A DNA stretch of 64,000 nt, from positions 364,252,376-364,316,375 of the forward strand of contig OX465295.1 in assembly GCA_949987735.1 (NCBI GenBank). The letters are read 5' to 3'. The DNA is from Leucophora obtusa (lineage: Eukaryota; Arthropoda; Insecta; Diptera; Anthomyiidae). This document shows positions 1-11,611 of the stretch, in pieces. The notes below the pieces were generated by a model that was not told the DNA's origin, ran no database searches, and was given only the letters and a program-made list of their open reading frames with translations. The translations under genes and the position numbers were made by a program. Position 1 is the stretch's first letter. Each line of letters opens with the position of its first letter.

Positions 1-2164
1 AAATACCTCAAAATTTGTTATTTTATGAAAAAAATGTTAGTCAGATCGGAAATTTCCAAAAATGTTAAAGTGAAATTTAAAAACTAACATATAAATATTA
101 GTAGGTTAAAGGTTAAATTACTACTTGCACCAAGATATATCTGCAATCCAAAAATTACATTTAAGATTCAGCGATTTTCGTTTTTCGGCAAATGCGAAAT
201 TGAGCGAAAATGTACTCTAACTTCAGTATACATTAAATTCATTCAAATTAAAACGCTTTGCTACCAATACTAAGTTTATTCTTTTTGCCAAATTTCATCA
301 ACATCAGTCCATTAGCTTTCAAGTTAAGACTATATCAGTTAAAGGTGTCCTGATAGAACCTTGTGAGTCCTTGGAGCAAAGTAGCAACTGATTATAAAAG
401 TTAAAGCTTCGATATTGCTTTGAGTTCATTATCAATAGTTTTTAGTGAACTTAAATATGTTTTTTTAGATTTTTGAAAGTGGTGTTCGTTTTGAAATAAT
501 TATTTTTTGAAATTTTACGAAATTTTAATTTTGAAACTTTCTCGCTTTAAAACCGTACACTAAACAATTTTTCAAAAGATTTAGAAAATTATGTTTTGCA
601 TTGGAATGCTTCAGTTATGATTTGAAAATAAACATTTGACGGATTTGTTGGCAATTTTACGATAGCGGCCCAGAGGCAACCTTGCCCGTTAGAAAGTTAA
701 TATATTTCATTTCGTTTATTAACTGGAACATACAAAATTCCTTACAGACCATATTATATAAAAATTAAATTAATGCCTACAGTTATATATATTTAGAAAA
801 AAGTAATAAAATTTATAAAAAATTTTTTTCGAAATGCAAAATTTAATTACTTGATTAGGATTTTCATTGAATGCAATCCCGTTAAAAGAATTAAGATCAT
901 TACAGGCACCATTTAATATTAAAGCTATAATGCTTATAACTAGGGCAAGGAATTTCATGCACTTAAAAATGGAAAATATGCACCTAAAATATGCGGCTAA
1001 AAAAGAAAAATATGCATTAAAAATATAAGTGATATGCACTAAAAACTAAAATTTTTGCAAAAAAAACAAAAATATATATAAGTTAGTTATTTTGCAAACA
1101 GACACAGAACTCGAAGATTTCCCATAGGTCAATAAGGTTTTTAAGAATGTTTATTTTGATTGAATCAAAATATGCAAATTTTTTTGCAAAATAAAAAATA
1201 CTCCTAAAAATGAAAAATATGCACAAATATGCATTAAAAAGCACAAGATATGCATTAAAAAGGAATCAAATATGCATTTAAAGTCAAAATACGCAAAAAC
1301 ATGCATTTTTGAGAAAATATGCAAAAATATACAACTACAAATCGATACCATTTTGTTCTAAATTTGATGATTCGGATAAATATTTAATCCATATTAGTTT
1401 TGGACTATCGAGAACAAACATGCATTGGCATGGAATTCCTTGCGCTACTTATAACGAAGAGTTCTAGGTGGCATATAAAACCATATTTGCGATAACAACT
1501 CAGGGCAATCATTACTCCCAGTAATTATATCATGGTTAATAATGATATATCATGGTTAATAGGGATTGCACAATAATACCGCAAAATACTTTATATATCG
1601 AGGGTATTTACACTGATAGACTTATCTATGCCATATATAATTGGACTTGGACATTTGGAAAGGTAATTGTAATACTTTTCATGTGGTATACAAAATACAG
1701 CAGACTTAAAAATTAACTTCGTAACTTTTATATAAATCAAAAGGCTTGTTTTTTGACTGAGTGTTTTACGTAACGGCTTTTAGCCTCAATTTTGATAAGG
1801 ATTTTTCCTATTTGAAGTTGTTAAAGCATAATACAAGATTTTAAATTGGTCCGTAATGTGTCAATGTATATGAAATATTTTGGTGGCATACGATTTTTGA
1901 AATACGTTTCCAATCCTGTATATATAGACCAAATCCGTTTATTACTGACGAAGACATAAGTCCAGATTCAAATTTTTAACCGAAATGGCTCCGACAAATG
2001 CTAAAAATTCCAATCAAGTTTAAGCTGTAATAAAAATTTGAAACCGATCGAAGAGTTGCACGTAAACTCGAACCGTAAATTGTTTTGGAATCTCAATAAA
2101 AATTTGAATTCGATCGGAGAGTTGCACCTAAACTCAACTTTAACCTGAAAATTTGTATACTTAC
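1..2164. other. Gene-free AT-rich left edge
   Basis: No coding exon is recognised. From about 770 to 1345 there are many copies of a short degenerate motif around 'ATATGCATTAAAA', which creates spurious Cys/Phe/His-rich open frames on the minus strand. The rest is plain AT-rich sequence. Confidence 0.55.
920..1335. repeat. Degenerate short tandem motif ATATGCA(T/C)(T)AAAA
   Basis: The words 'atatgcatt', 'atatgcac' and 'atatgcaaa' recur many times at irregular spacing, densest at 1170-1330. It looks like a decayed minisatellite or the inside of an old element. Confidence 0.5.
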
Positions 2165-2269
2165 AGGTCGTTTTTTGGTTTCCTCCAATAACTTATACAC
2201 GGTGAAATGCAAAACTCCCCTGCTTGTTTCCAAATCCCTTTTAATATCAGGCTTTTCACTTTTATTCAT
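2165..2269 (-). CDS. Orphan first exon of a fifth MADF-BESS paralog (partial or pseudogene)
   Basis: A 35-codon reading frame starts at the ATG complementary to 2267-2269 and ends in Arg-Arg/Lys-Pro followed by a consensus donor (GTAAGTAT) at 2164. It matches exon 1 of the four complete neighbours: a basic start, then 'ETSRG', a hydrophobic/Tyr segment 'VYKLLEE' and 'KKRP', with the splice site at the same codon. No exon 2 (the part with the conserved Trp and 'AW.D' motif) or exon 3 (the BESS part) can be seen between here and position 1. The rest therefore lies beyond the window edge across a long intron, or this is a stranded exon of a dead copy. The intact frame and donor leave both options open. 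Confidence 0.6.
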
Positions 2270-2916
2270 TTTAATTGATTTTATTTCCAACTTGAACAAA
2301 TTTAAAATTAATAGCAGACAGAACGACTGGATAATTTCACAAACATAAACAAGAAAAAAATAGAGATGTAAAATTATTGATTATTTCGGTACTGAGTACT
2401 CAATCCCCACTATTTTTGTAAGTACTCAATACTAAAACGGTACTTCTCAATATTTTAAAAGATGCAATTTTGAGTAGAAATGTTTTTTTCGTAAGAATAT
2501 TCTTTGTAATGAAACTACAACTATGAAATTTTTACTCTAAAAATACAACTCTGAAAATACAAATATATTTGTGAATAATAAAAATTTGTAACGAATTCTT
2601 AGGAAAAATTATTTATTTAAAATGTTTCAAATTAATTAAAATTTAAGTAACAATAGTTATTTATAACGTGGGTGCCAACTGTGAATTTTTCGTAATAAAT
2701 ATGAATTTATAACATTTTTATTTTAAATTCAAAAAACCGTGAAAAGTATTGAGTAGTATCGAACACTCAATTGAAAAGAATTGAGTACTCAAAAAGTATC
2801 GAAAACAAACGCGTTTTTTCGCACAAACTTTCGAACTTCGAAAACGCAATGGAAACAATATATGAAAAATGCTATAAATAGGGCGCCAGATTTATTTCTC
2901 AAAAAATCGTAAATTA

Positions 2917-3038
2917 AGCGGAGAATACACGAAGGAACATTGGTGAAAAAATGCCTGTTGACAGCGTGCAATTCGTGTTTACAAAATTTTTTGATATTTT
3001 TTGTTCCTACTCAAAGTTCCTACGTGTATTCTCCGCTT
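2917..3038. mobile_element. MITE 'AGCGG' copy 1 (122 bp)
   Basis: Terminal inverted repeats: 'AGCGGAGAATACACGAAGGA' at the left and its near-complement at the right ('CGTGTATTCTCCGCTT'). TA flanks both ends. The interior has 'GTGCAATTCGTG' and 'ATTTTTTGATATTT', shared with the copies near 7899 and 22055. Confidence 0.7.
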
Positions 3039-3284
3039 TAGACGCTATTTTTTAAAAAACCGAGAATGCAAGCCTTTTAATCACAAAAAATGACGTTAAA
3101 AACATACAAAAACAAGTAAAAACATAGCATATTCTTGCTTTTAAGTCTTAAAAATACAGATTTTACCCTATAAATTCAATGCTGGTAGTTTTAGTAATTA
3201 AAATTATTTTCTATAAATTTTGTTGCAAAAATAACTCAAGATTATAAAATAAAAAAGTTAAAAAATGACAATTTTTAATAAATA

Positions 3285-3425
3285 CCGGGTAACTGCCCAT
3301 AAAAATAACGGTATCGGTGACGATAACGGTATTGCAAATTTTTTTTAGGGGTATCGGTAACGGCAACGGTATTCAATTTGAAACGGTATTTTAGCGATAA
3401 CGGTATTTTAACGGTAACGGTAAAT
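3285..3425. repeat. AACGGTATT-type short repeat cluster
   Basis: Irregular repetition of 'aacggtattt', 'taacggt' and 'atcggtaacgg'. Similar clusters occur at 9990-10400 (opposite sense) and 52440-52745. Confidence 0.55.
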
Positions 3426-3464
3426 TGAATTTTTTTTCGCTACTTTTTATTGACAAAATGGGTG

Positions 3465-3843
3465 CGTTCGGCAGATACACTTTATTAGTCAACAGTTCTA
3501 CAACAGTTGCACAACTATCTGCTGAACGACCTGATCACTAACCGCTCAGTCTGAGCGCTCAGGTAGCGCTGTCATATTTTGGTAGCGTAAAAAATGTTTG
3601 CTACTTTTGATCAAATAGTGATACATTTGTTGTTGTTGTTTTTAAAAACTTTTTGTTTTGTATGATTGACAAATAAAAACATACAAATATAATTCAAAAA
3701 CAAAAAATTTAAAAAATCAAAGGAAAATATAGAAAAAATGTATTTAAAAACAAAACAAAGAAAACATCGTTCAGCAGAGTAAGTAATCACAAAGCGCTAC
3801 AAGTCACCGGTATCAGTTTAAGGTTTCTCTGCCGAATACTACC
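3465..3843. mobile_element. Possible TIR element
   Basis: 'GCGTTCGGCAGATAC' at the left has a near complement 'TCTCTGCCGAATAC' at the right. The interior is unremarkable. Target duplication not clear. Confidence 0.35.
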
Positions 3844-4192
3844 AATGTTATTTTCTAATGTTGCTACTGATATATTTCGTCATATTTGTTATAATTTAAG
3901 CATAAAATTCTACAATTCATCTTCGGTTTGCCTTAGGCCCGTTTACTCTTGCAGGAAAGCTGTTAACATACGGTGAGAGAATTACATAGCCATTGACTAA
4001 ATCAATTAATGGGCGTCCAGTTTCACCTATTTTATTATATATGATCTTTTGTTAAATTTTTCATTTAAAGTTAACTCCAGTATGAAATCCAGGCGTAAAA
4101 GATCTGCTTCAAATATGTTTTATACTTAAAAAGTAATATTTTAAAGAAAGTTTATTTCAGTTTCAAAATTAATATGAATTACAATAATGGAT

Positions 4193-5142
4193 TCAATTTT
4201 TAATTATTTGATATTTTTTTATAACTTTTAAAACTTGTACCATAAATTCCAATTTCTGTGAATCATTTAATGTACATAAGGTCGGTTTTAATGAATCAAA
4301 GAATGCCTGATCAGCATCATCATCTGTCTGCGCAACAAATAGCTGAGATGATTTAACATTTTTATTTTTTTGTTGCCGATATATATTTTGAAAATTATCT
4401 TCATCACAAACATTTCTGGTATCAGATGTGCTGTCATTTACAACAGGCTTTGCACTTTTTTTGATATCTAAATTATTTGTATCACCACCTATTTTAACTC
4501 TTTTACGTCCAATGGATACATCAATTATTTTAGGATTATATTTTCCATTTTGTCGTCTACTAATTTCCTTTCGTTTCAATATCCTTTTGTCCAGTTCCTG
4601 GAGTTCTTGCTCGCTGGCAACGTTTTCAATATTTAAGCCCCTTGATTTCAAAAAAAATTCTAAATCTCGAGTATAACGATACAGGGGAGCTTTCGTATTA
4701 CCGTCCTCTTTCTCGCTGTAATTCTTCATCATTATTTTCATAATACTCTTCCAGGTTGATTTAAAGTGATCAGCTAATAACAATTTTTGTCGCATATTAA
4801 TAAATTATTGTGGTTTTATAAACGAAAATATTGTTTATACCTAATACTAACTGTTCGCTTTCTTTTAGCTGATCGATATATGGGACAAATACTCGGATGG
4901 TATCTCTCCAAGCTCGTTCAATAGCTGCTCGTTTTTTTATTTCACTTTTTGTCCATATAACCTGAATAAATATATTCCAAAATAACGAATTATGAACGGT
5001 CGTACTACGTTCTTTCCTATCGCAAGAGCGTGGATGAAATGTTTGTACTTACAGGTCGTTTTCTTATTTCATCTATAAAATCATATCTTTCATATGTTAT
5101 TAATCCCTTAGACGTTTCCAAACTTCTTGTTGTAGATTTCAT
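4193..5142 (-). CDS. MADF-BESS domain putative DNA-binding protein, copy A (3 exons)
   Basis: Exons on the minus strand are 5142-5053, 4961-4841 and 4773-4193, giving 263 residues. Intron 1 (91 bp) is phase 0 after 'KRP'; intron 2 (67 bp) is phase 1. Exon 1 opens 'MKSTTRSLETSKGLITY'. Exon 2 begins 'VIWTKSE' and carries 'RAWRDTIRVFVPY', the Trp/aromatic core expected of a MADF domain (about residues 18-95). The centre (about 115-220) is Lys/Asn/Asp-rich and poorly conserved. Residues about 221-263 form a BESS motif ('DADQAFFDSLKP...QKLEF..QVL'). MADF-BESS proteins of flies are usually nuclear: MADF binds DNA and BESS mediates protein contacts. Function here is inferred from that family. The exon 3 start is set by homology to copies C and D ('ADHFKSTW'); an in-frame ATG upstream lies in intron 2. 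It is divergent to copy B, 0.9 kb away across a foldback element. Confidence 0.85.
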
Positions 5143-5337
5143 TTTAAATGTATTTATAATTTTTTAATCATTAAACTATTTATTTTAATTCAATAATAAT
5201 ATAGTAAAAAAATATTTTGGGAAATCAAAACAAAACATAAAAATTATAAAAACAATGTTGTCAATGTACAATAAACAATGCGCATTCAACGGATTTTTGT
5301 AATCTTTTTGTTCTAAACATAGAAGAATTACTAAGGT

Positions 5338-5460
5338 GGTGTTTCTAGATGACGTTTTGCTCCACACGAACGAAAATACAATAACAAAATACATGCAATA
5401 CAAAAACAAAATACATGTAGTCACTCATTCGTGTGACAACGTACGTCTTCTAGAAACCCC
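5338..5460. mobile_element. Short TIR element (123 bp)
   Basis: Left 'GGTGTTTCTAGATGACGTT' pairs with right 'ACGTACGTCTTCTAGAAAC' read in reverse. The interior is AC-rich. It abuts the foldback element to its right. Confidence 0.5.
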
Positions 5461-5464
5461 ATGT

Positions 5465-5923
5465 AAAGCTGGCCATATATTTACAATATTATTGTACAAC
5501 TTACCATTTTAGTACTTTATTCTGTTACCATGTGTGGTAGTAGATTAAAGACCTAACTTAAGCAATTTCACTGTGAAATTTTTCCATTTATGTCTTTAAT
5601 CTACTACAATATACAATTTAGAACGAGATAACTAATATCCTCGTGTTTTGTTCTTTATTCTATTACCATATAATGTCAAATATGTTATATGGTAATAGAA
5701 TAAAAAGCACAAATGAGGAGATTTAATTATCTTGTCGACCTATTAAGCTTGTTCGCGTTTTAGTACTTTATTCTATTACCATGTGTGTATAGCTTATGGA
5801 TATCTTTCAATATTATTGTACAACTTCTCGTTTTAGTTCTTTATTCTATTACCACGTGTGGTAGTAGATTAAAGAACTAAAACCGGAATTTGTACAATAT
5901 TATAGGAAGTGTATGGCCAGCTT
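5465..5923. mobile_element. Foldback element between MADF copies A and B
   Basis: The ends are inverted copies ('AAGCTGGCCATA' and 'TATGGCCAGCTT', each followed inward by a 'TACAATATTAT' block). Inside, the unit 'CTTTATTCTATTACCA' recurs about four times and its reverse form 'GGTAATAGAATAAA' or 'GTAGATTAAAG' lies between, so the interior can fold into several small hairpins. It lies in the divergent intergenic region, so it may contain or disturb promoters. Confidence 0.65.
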
Positions 5924-6067
5924 GTGTTTCTACTCTAAAGTTAGTGCGATTTTTTATTTTTGTAAAATGACAACACTATTTTGTTTTGTTTATATTTTTC
6001 TTTTATTTATCCTGCGACGGCAATTAAATTTTTATAGATTATTATTTGTGAACAAACAGTAATTAAA

Positions 6068-7343
6068 ATGAGACCAACAAAAATCCCTAAAATGATAAGA
6101 CAGTTTCGGACAAGCAAAGGACTAATTTCGTACACCATATATGATCTTTTAAAAGAAATAGAAAATCGACCTGTGAGTATATGTAGTTAATATAAGTTTG
6201 AGGTTATGTTTGTGTCTTGTAATGGAAACAATAACATAAATTGGGGATTGAAAATACATGGCTTTGTTCCTCATACGTTAAAATGCGAACTGAATTTTAC
6301 TAAAAAGCACTTCTGTGTTCAAAAATGTGCAAACGTCCATTCCCGTTTACTGTAGCAACCTACGAATCTGCAACAACCCATGAATGGACTAGGTTACCGT
6401 GGTAAATTACAGGAACAACATAACATTTCACTGATATAGCTGACAATGAGAGTTTGTTGGAGTTTTGTTAATTTTGTTTTTAGGTTTTATGGTTAAAAAA
6501 ACATATTGACTATAGAAATAGCGGAGTTGTTGACGGTGCTTGGAATGATATATGCCTTGTTTTTGTGCCATACTATGACGAACTTGATGAAGATGAACGA
6601 AATAGAATTTGTAAATTCAATATTTGCATTGATTTGCTTTAACGAAATAATTAAATATTTGTTTTTTTAATTTTTTCTTAGGTTTAATTTACAGAAGAAA
6701 CTGGAAAAATGTGGTGGGTAGACTTATAGAATCTGTTCGCCAGCAAAGTTTGCCAAATAAACAAAATTATCGGCCATATCATTATGCTCGTCACATGGAG
6801 TTTTATCTTAAAACTAAAAATTTAGAACTTGAAAAGGTATTCGATAAGAAAGAACTTGAAGAATTGGATAAAATTGAATTGGAGCAAAGAGCCGATTATG
6901 AAATCTCCCGCACTTATGAACCAGTCGAAGATATTGTAAAGCAATTACGCAGAGATTTAGGGGATGATGCTGATGAAAATGCAGTTTCTAGTAGTAAAAG
7001 GGCCAGGTCTGAAAATTTATCTACATTCAAACAATCTGTACACGGAAAAGATGAATGTGTTACAAACGAAATGGATATAAATGGTGCAGGACAACGTGCA
7101 GTAGAAAATGAATCACAAAATAATTTTCGTAAACAGCAACAACAAAATGCTAATAAAAGAGTACAACAACCGTTTGTAAATCCAACATCTAAGAAAAGTA
7201 ATAATTGTGGTAAAATATTAAATGATCCAGATCAAGCCTTCTTTGATTCTGTTAAACCAACTTTACGGAAATTGACAGAACGTCAAAAGTTAGAATTTAA
7301 AATTAGCGTTTTAGAAACTATAAAAAAATATCAAAATGCTTAA
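6068..7343 (+). CDS. MADF-BESS domain putative DNA-binding protein, copy B (3 exons)
   Basis: Exons 6068-6172, 6484-6610 and 6682-7343 give 297 residues, the longest copy. Intron 1 (311 bp) starts GTGAGT after 'ENRP' and is phase 0; intron 2 (71 bp) is phase 1. The MADF-like part has 'VLWLKKHIDYRNSG', 'GAWNDICLVFVPYYDEL' and, in exon 3, 'YRRNWKNVVGRLIE'. 'LW', 'YRN' and 'AW.DI' match the MADF pattern most clearly of all copies. The linker (about residues 130-255) has an acidic stretch, then a Gln/Asn-rich run. The C-terminal BESS motif (about 259-297) reads 'DPDQAFFDSVKPTLRKL'. The first Met is followed by a second in frame at codon 9; the first was chosen because it sits at the same distance from the conserved 'TSKG' as in the other copies. 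Confidence 0.87.
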
Positions 7344-7898
7344 AAAGTGAAATTATAAAGAAAATTATATATCCAATTGATTCAATTTGAACAATTTCTA
7401 TGGGTTACATAAATTTGCAGTCATGCTGAAATATTTATTTATTTTATATATTAATCCATATTGTAATACAATATCAATATAATACAAATGAAAAAACGTT
7501 AAAAATTTGTCTAAAATAAATATTATAATAGTAATAATGATGTTTTGTTATATAGATTTCAAACTACACTGCACTAAGTGAATGATAATTTCTTTATTCA
7601 ATTAGTAAAATGTTGAATGAACGTGCGATTTGAATGATTCAAGTTGGGAATTCATTCAATTCTTGTGACAGCTTTGGGAATGAAGTTTATGAATGAATTC
7701 GGATCGAAATATAACTCCCGATATATGTAGGTCAGACCGACAAAACCGAAATATTGCTTTGGAATCCCAATGAAGTTATAACTGTGTTAAAATTTTTGGA
7801 ACCCATCAACTTTAACCAAAAATTCTTTATGAATGGTTGTATAAGTCTTCTGAAGCTCCGTCATATATATTCTACGGCAGTGTTTTTTCGAGTTCTTA

Positions 7899-8041
7899 AG
7901 CGGGAAATACACTAGGGAACATTCGTGAAAAAATTGCCATTTTTTACAATGTTCATTTGTGTATGTTAATGTGTCATGTTGACATTCGTGCAATTCGTGT
8001 CGTAAAAATTTTTTGATATTTCGCTCTTGTATTCTCCGCTT
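7899..8041. mobile_element. MITE 'AGCGG' copy 2 (143 bp)
   Basis: Ends 'AGCGGGAAATACACTAGGGA' and 'TATTCTCCGCTT', with TA on each side. It has a partial internal duplication of the 'ATTCGTG' block compared with copy 1. Lies between MADF copies B and C. Confidence 0.65.
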
Positions 8042-8084
8042 TAGAGTTGGCACCTCTTTTAATTATATGCTTGTTGGTAATAAC

Positions 8085-8300
8085 CATAGTGCGTTTTAAT
8101 ACACAATATAAAAATAAAACAATATGGCGGACTATCCAGTAAGTTCTGTCCATGTGATATACAAATCAGATGCACAGGAACAACACATTGCCTACGGAGG
8201 ATCAGCGCGATAAGGCCACAATACGCCAAGAAATGAACAAATAAAGTTTCCAAAGGAATTCGAACAGTTTGCATATGGTAAAACTCCACAGTCTAATGCT
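8085..8300 (-). repeat. Diverged dispersed repeat, copy 1
   Basis: Read on the minus strand this segment aligns by eye with 11050-11235 on the plus strand ('TTAGACTGTG', 'CATATGCAAAC/CACATGCAAAC', 'CGAATTCC', 'GGCGT(A/G)TTG', 'CTCGCTGA/CGCGCTGA'). It is GC-richer than its surroundings. No protein family was recognised in any frame. Confidence 0.45.
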
Positions 8301-8705
8301 GCCTACTCAATGTTCTATCGTCTGTATCAATGTTTCATGTTGAAATTGTTCAACTGTGACATCGTCTATATTGAAAATGTAAACAAAAATGAAACACATG
8401 TTTCAACGAATGTTGCTTCGTGTGTCGCCAGCATAACTGTATGATGAGACACGCAAAACAAAAACAACCATATTCCATATAAAAAATTAAATTAAAACTC
8501 CTCAAAAAGTATAAAAAACGTTATCTCGTTATGTTTTTGTGTATTGGCAACATTGTTTATTTTGCAGCTGTATTTTTTGTTTATTTTCGAATTTCGAAGA
8601 TATATTGTAAATCAAAGCACATAAATTGAATAGGGAAATTGGCTAGTTTGTTTCTGTGGTTTGTTTTTTAATTACAAAAACTAAAAATAAGAAGATTTAA
8701 TTAGA

Positions 8706-9670
8706 ATGAAACTTCCGACAAGAAATTTCGGGACTTCCAGAGGAATATTAACATACGATTTGTATCAATTATTCAATGAAATACGAAATAGATCAGTGAG
8801 TACAAAATACTTTTCGCCCTCATGGAAAGCTATTTTTAATAGTAACCATTATGGGCATGTTTCCTTTAGATTATATGGCATAAATATGCAAGAAATCGCA
8901 TAGCTGTTGATTCTGCTTGGTATGATATTTCCCGTATATTAGTACCATACTTTAAACAACTCAATAATGATGAACAAACTACCATAGGTAAAAAATATTT
9001 GTATTAACAGTAAAGAAGATACTAAAAAATGTTTTTTTTAGTTAATTACTTTAAAACAACTTGGAGGAGTTGTTTGGATGTTATGATGAAAACTTATCGC
9101 CACAGAGAGCTCGGTAATAGGGATATTCCTATATATCGCCATGCCCGACAGTTTGAGTTTTTCCTGGAATCCCGAGGCTTAAAGCTTGAAAACATTGCTA
9201 CCGCGGAAGAACTGTACGAACTGGATAACCTGTTTTCAAAATGCAAATCTACTTCTGGTGATGAAAGTGAGCAAAATAATCCTAAAACAAGTAATGTTTC
9301 GCCCAGACGTAAAAGATCCAAAATTGCTCGTAGTGATAGAACAACTTTAGAAATTAATCAATCTCCAACAAATATATTAAACGAAAGTACCTTTAATACC
9401 AAAAAATCTGGTGAAACAAATAATCAATGTGAAAATGACGATGATGATAATATTGGTGAAGTGCAGGATGAGCACAGATATGATTTTCTTCAAAATCAAC
9501 AAAAAAATTATATTGGAAGATCTGAACAATTTGCCATCCAGCATGATGACGGTGCTGATCAGGCGTTCTTTGATTCATTGAAACCAACCTTGCGTAAAAT
9601 GAATGAATCACAAAAATTAGACTTTAAGATACAAGTTCTTAAAGTGTTAAGAAAATATCATACAAACTGA
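8706..9670 (+). CDS. MADF-BESS domain putative DNA-binding protein, copy C (3 exons)
   Basis: Exons 8706-8795, 8870-8987 and 9042-9670 give 278 residues with very short introns (74 and 54 bp). Exon 1 ends 'IRNRS', so the Pro found before intron 1 in the other copies is Ser here (TCA). Exon 2 is 'IIWHKYARNR...SAWYDISRILVPYFKQL'. Exon 3 opens 'NYFKTTWRSCLDVMMKTYRHRELGNR' in two parts, first the last MADF helix and then the 'ARQFEFFLESRGLKLENIA' segment shared with A and D. The linker is Ser/Asn/Asp-rich with a 'RRKRSK' basic patch that could be a nuclear signal. The BESS motif occupies about residues 238-278. The open frame across all three exons argues for a functional gene. Confidence 0.86.
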
Positions 9671-9989
9671 AATAAATTGTTTTTTTCATTTACTTCGTTT
9701 GCTTAAGTTTTATTAAGTAGAATTCATATTTAGATCCTAACTGAAATGAAATAAATAACGCTGAGGATTATAAGGATTGTCATAAAGGCTTTAGGATGCT
9801 TTCACAACTTGTTAAACACATGTAATAGAGAGCTTAAATACGTGTTTCAGATATAGCCTTTTTCATTTTTTACAGCAGTCAATATTGGAATCTCGTTATT
9901 TACATCAACGAGCATATAATTTAAAAGAGGTTGTTTAAATAAACGTGATAGTTTTAAATCCTCTGTTTTTGTACATTATTCTATTAACC

Positions 9990-10405
9990 AGGGTTGGCAG
10001 GCAATACCGTTACCGAAATACCGTTATCCTTAAAATATCGTTACCGAAATAAATGAAATACCGTTACTCCTAAAATAACGTTATCGTTATTTTTAATTTT
10101 CTGCTTTTGGTAATTGCACGTGGGTATTGAGTAGTTTTCGTACTTTAAGTTGGTAAATTGGTTTTGTTTTTAATCTCTTTTGTTTTTTGTAAAAAAATTT
10201 GCGGGATGCATCGAAATAACTGACTACCGTTATCCTTAAAATACCGTTACCCAAATAATCAAAATATCGTTATCCTAAAAATACTGTTACCGAAATAACC
10301 AAAAAAACGTTATCCTTAAACTACCGAAATAAATGAAATAACGTTACCCTTAAAATACCGTTGCCGAAATAATCTCAAATAGCGTTACCCTTACCGATAA
10401 CCTCA
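9990..10405. repeat. ACCGTTA/CCGTTATCC short repeat cluster
   Basis: More than a dozen copies of 'ataccgttac', 'cgttatcctt' and 'cgaaataa' in irregular order, downstream of MADF copy C. Reads as the reverse complement of the 3285-3425 cluster. Confidence 0.6.
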
Positions 10406-10743
10406 TCGTTTCGGTTACCATCCATGCTATTAACATCAAAGAGTATGGATATACTAGAGAAACTACAGTGTGCACCGTTTTTTATTGTTGTATGAGTGGC
10501 CGGAAAAGCAAATGAAAACATTTTTTTACACAGAAAAAATTTCATTGCAACATGTTGCCTAAAAATTCTTGTTATCAATACGAACTTTTATTTTGCTTTT
10601 ATTGTGTTATTTTCTAATAAAAATTAATATATTTTTATTTTATTGTGTTAGTTAAAATACTGTTGCAAAAAAGGTCTTGAAATATTTTAAAAAAATGTAA
10701 AAAGAGGTGAAAAGTGTTACATTGTACCAATGAGCATATAATA

Positions 10744-10870
10744 TGTCTGTTCCCGTACTTTACCGCAGTTACACAAACTCGACCAAAGGCGTTCCCGTAC
10801 TCAAAATTGCGTGGAAATTGTTGTTGTTTGGGCTGTTTAGGGTTCCCGCGGTAACGTAGGGGAACGCACA
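10744..10870 (+). mobile_element. MITE 'TGTNYGTTCCCG' copy 1 (127 bp)
   Basis: The left end 'TGTCTGTTCCCGTACTTTAC' and the right end (reverse 'TGTGCGTTCCCCTACGTTAC') are about 20-bp inverted repeats. Its interior has 'GTTGTTGTTTGGGCTGTTT'. GC content is clearly above its surroundings. Confidence 0.75.
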
Positions 10871-11049
10871 TTATTTCACCAACATGTTTTCATCTGCTTT
10901 GCCCGACTTCACGAACAAATAAAAAGAGCACAGGTTTAAGTTCGCCGTGAGTCGCCGAAGAAGAAGGTTATCTCGAGACCTGTATTATATTATTTAATAA
11001 GGAATAACGGTTAATCGTTTTTGTTTTGCGATACTCTAAAGCGTATCTC

Positions 11050-11240
11050 AGCATGCCGTTAGACTGTGTAGTCTGACCACATGCAAACCGGGCGAATTCC
11101 CTTGGAGACATCGTGCACGCTTCTATTGCAATGGCAATCGTCGGTTGTGCGCGTGTTAAGTCCATCGGCATTTGTTCTTTTTATGGCGTGTTGGGGCCTC
11201 ATCTCGCTGAACCTCCATTGTGAAGGCAATGGTTGCTTTG
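11050..11240 (+). repeat. Diverged dispersed repeat, copy 2
   Basis: Plus-strand relative of 8085-8300, in the opposite orientation. Its relatively high GC and open frame look superficially coding, but nothing was recognised and the other copy does not keep the frame. Confidence 0.4.
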
Positions 11241-11611
11241 TCACGTGTTGCTGTTGTTCCAGCACGTCTGTTATCTATAAGTTATTATAATTTTCGCGCA
11301 TTATGGTCCAGTTACCCCGCGCTTTTTTTTTTATATATATTTTGTAAATTTATTTATAAAGTATATTTCAATAAATAAATAAATAAGAGCACAGGTTGAG
11401 AGGCAGAGAAGTATAGAAGGCCACTGATTACCATATATTTAATTTTATGATACCCAAAAAAAAATCGTTTAAATGCAAATTGCTTTGTAATGTATTTGCA
11501 ACATTGTTATTCGAATTATGTTTCGAAAGCATCTAATTTTATTGTTTATTGTGTTTACAAACCAAACTTCGTCTATTTAATTGTTAAAACTTTATTGATA
11601 AAACAAAAGCA

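Noticed and set aside
770..1351. Cys/Phe-rich open frames on the minus strand
   Set aside because: They are produced by repeated ATATGCATTAAAA words; no domain, no splice context and no codon bias.
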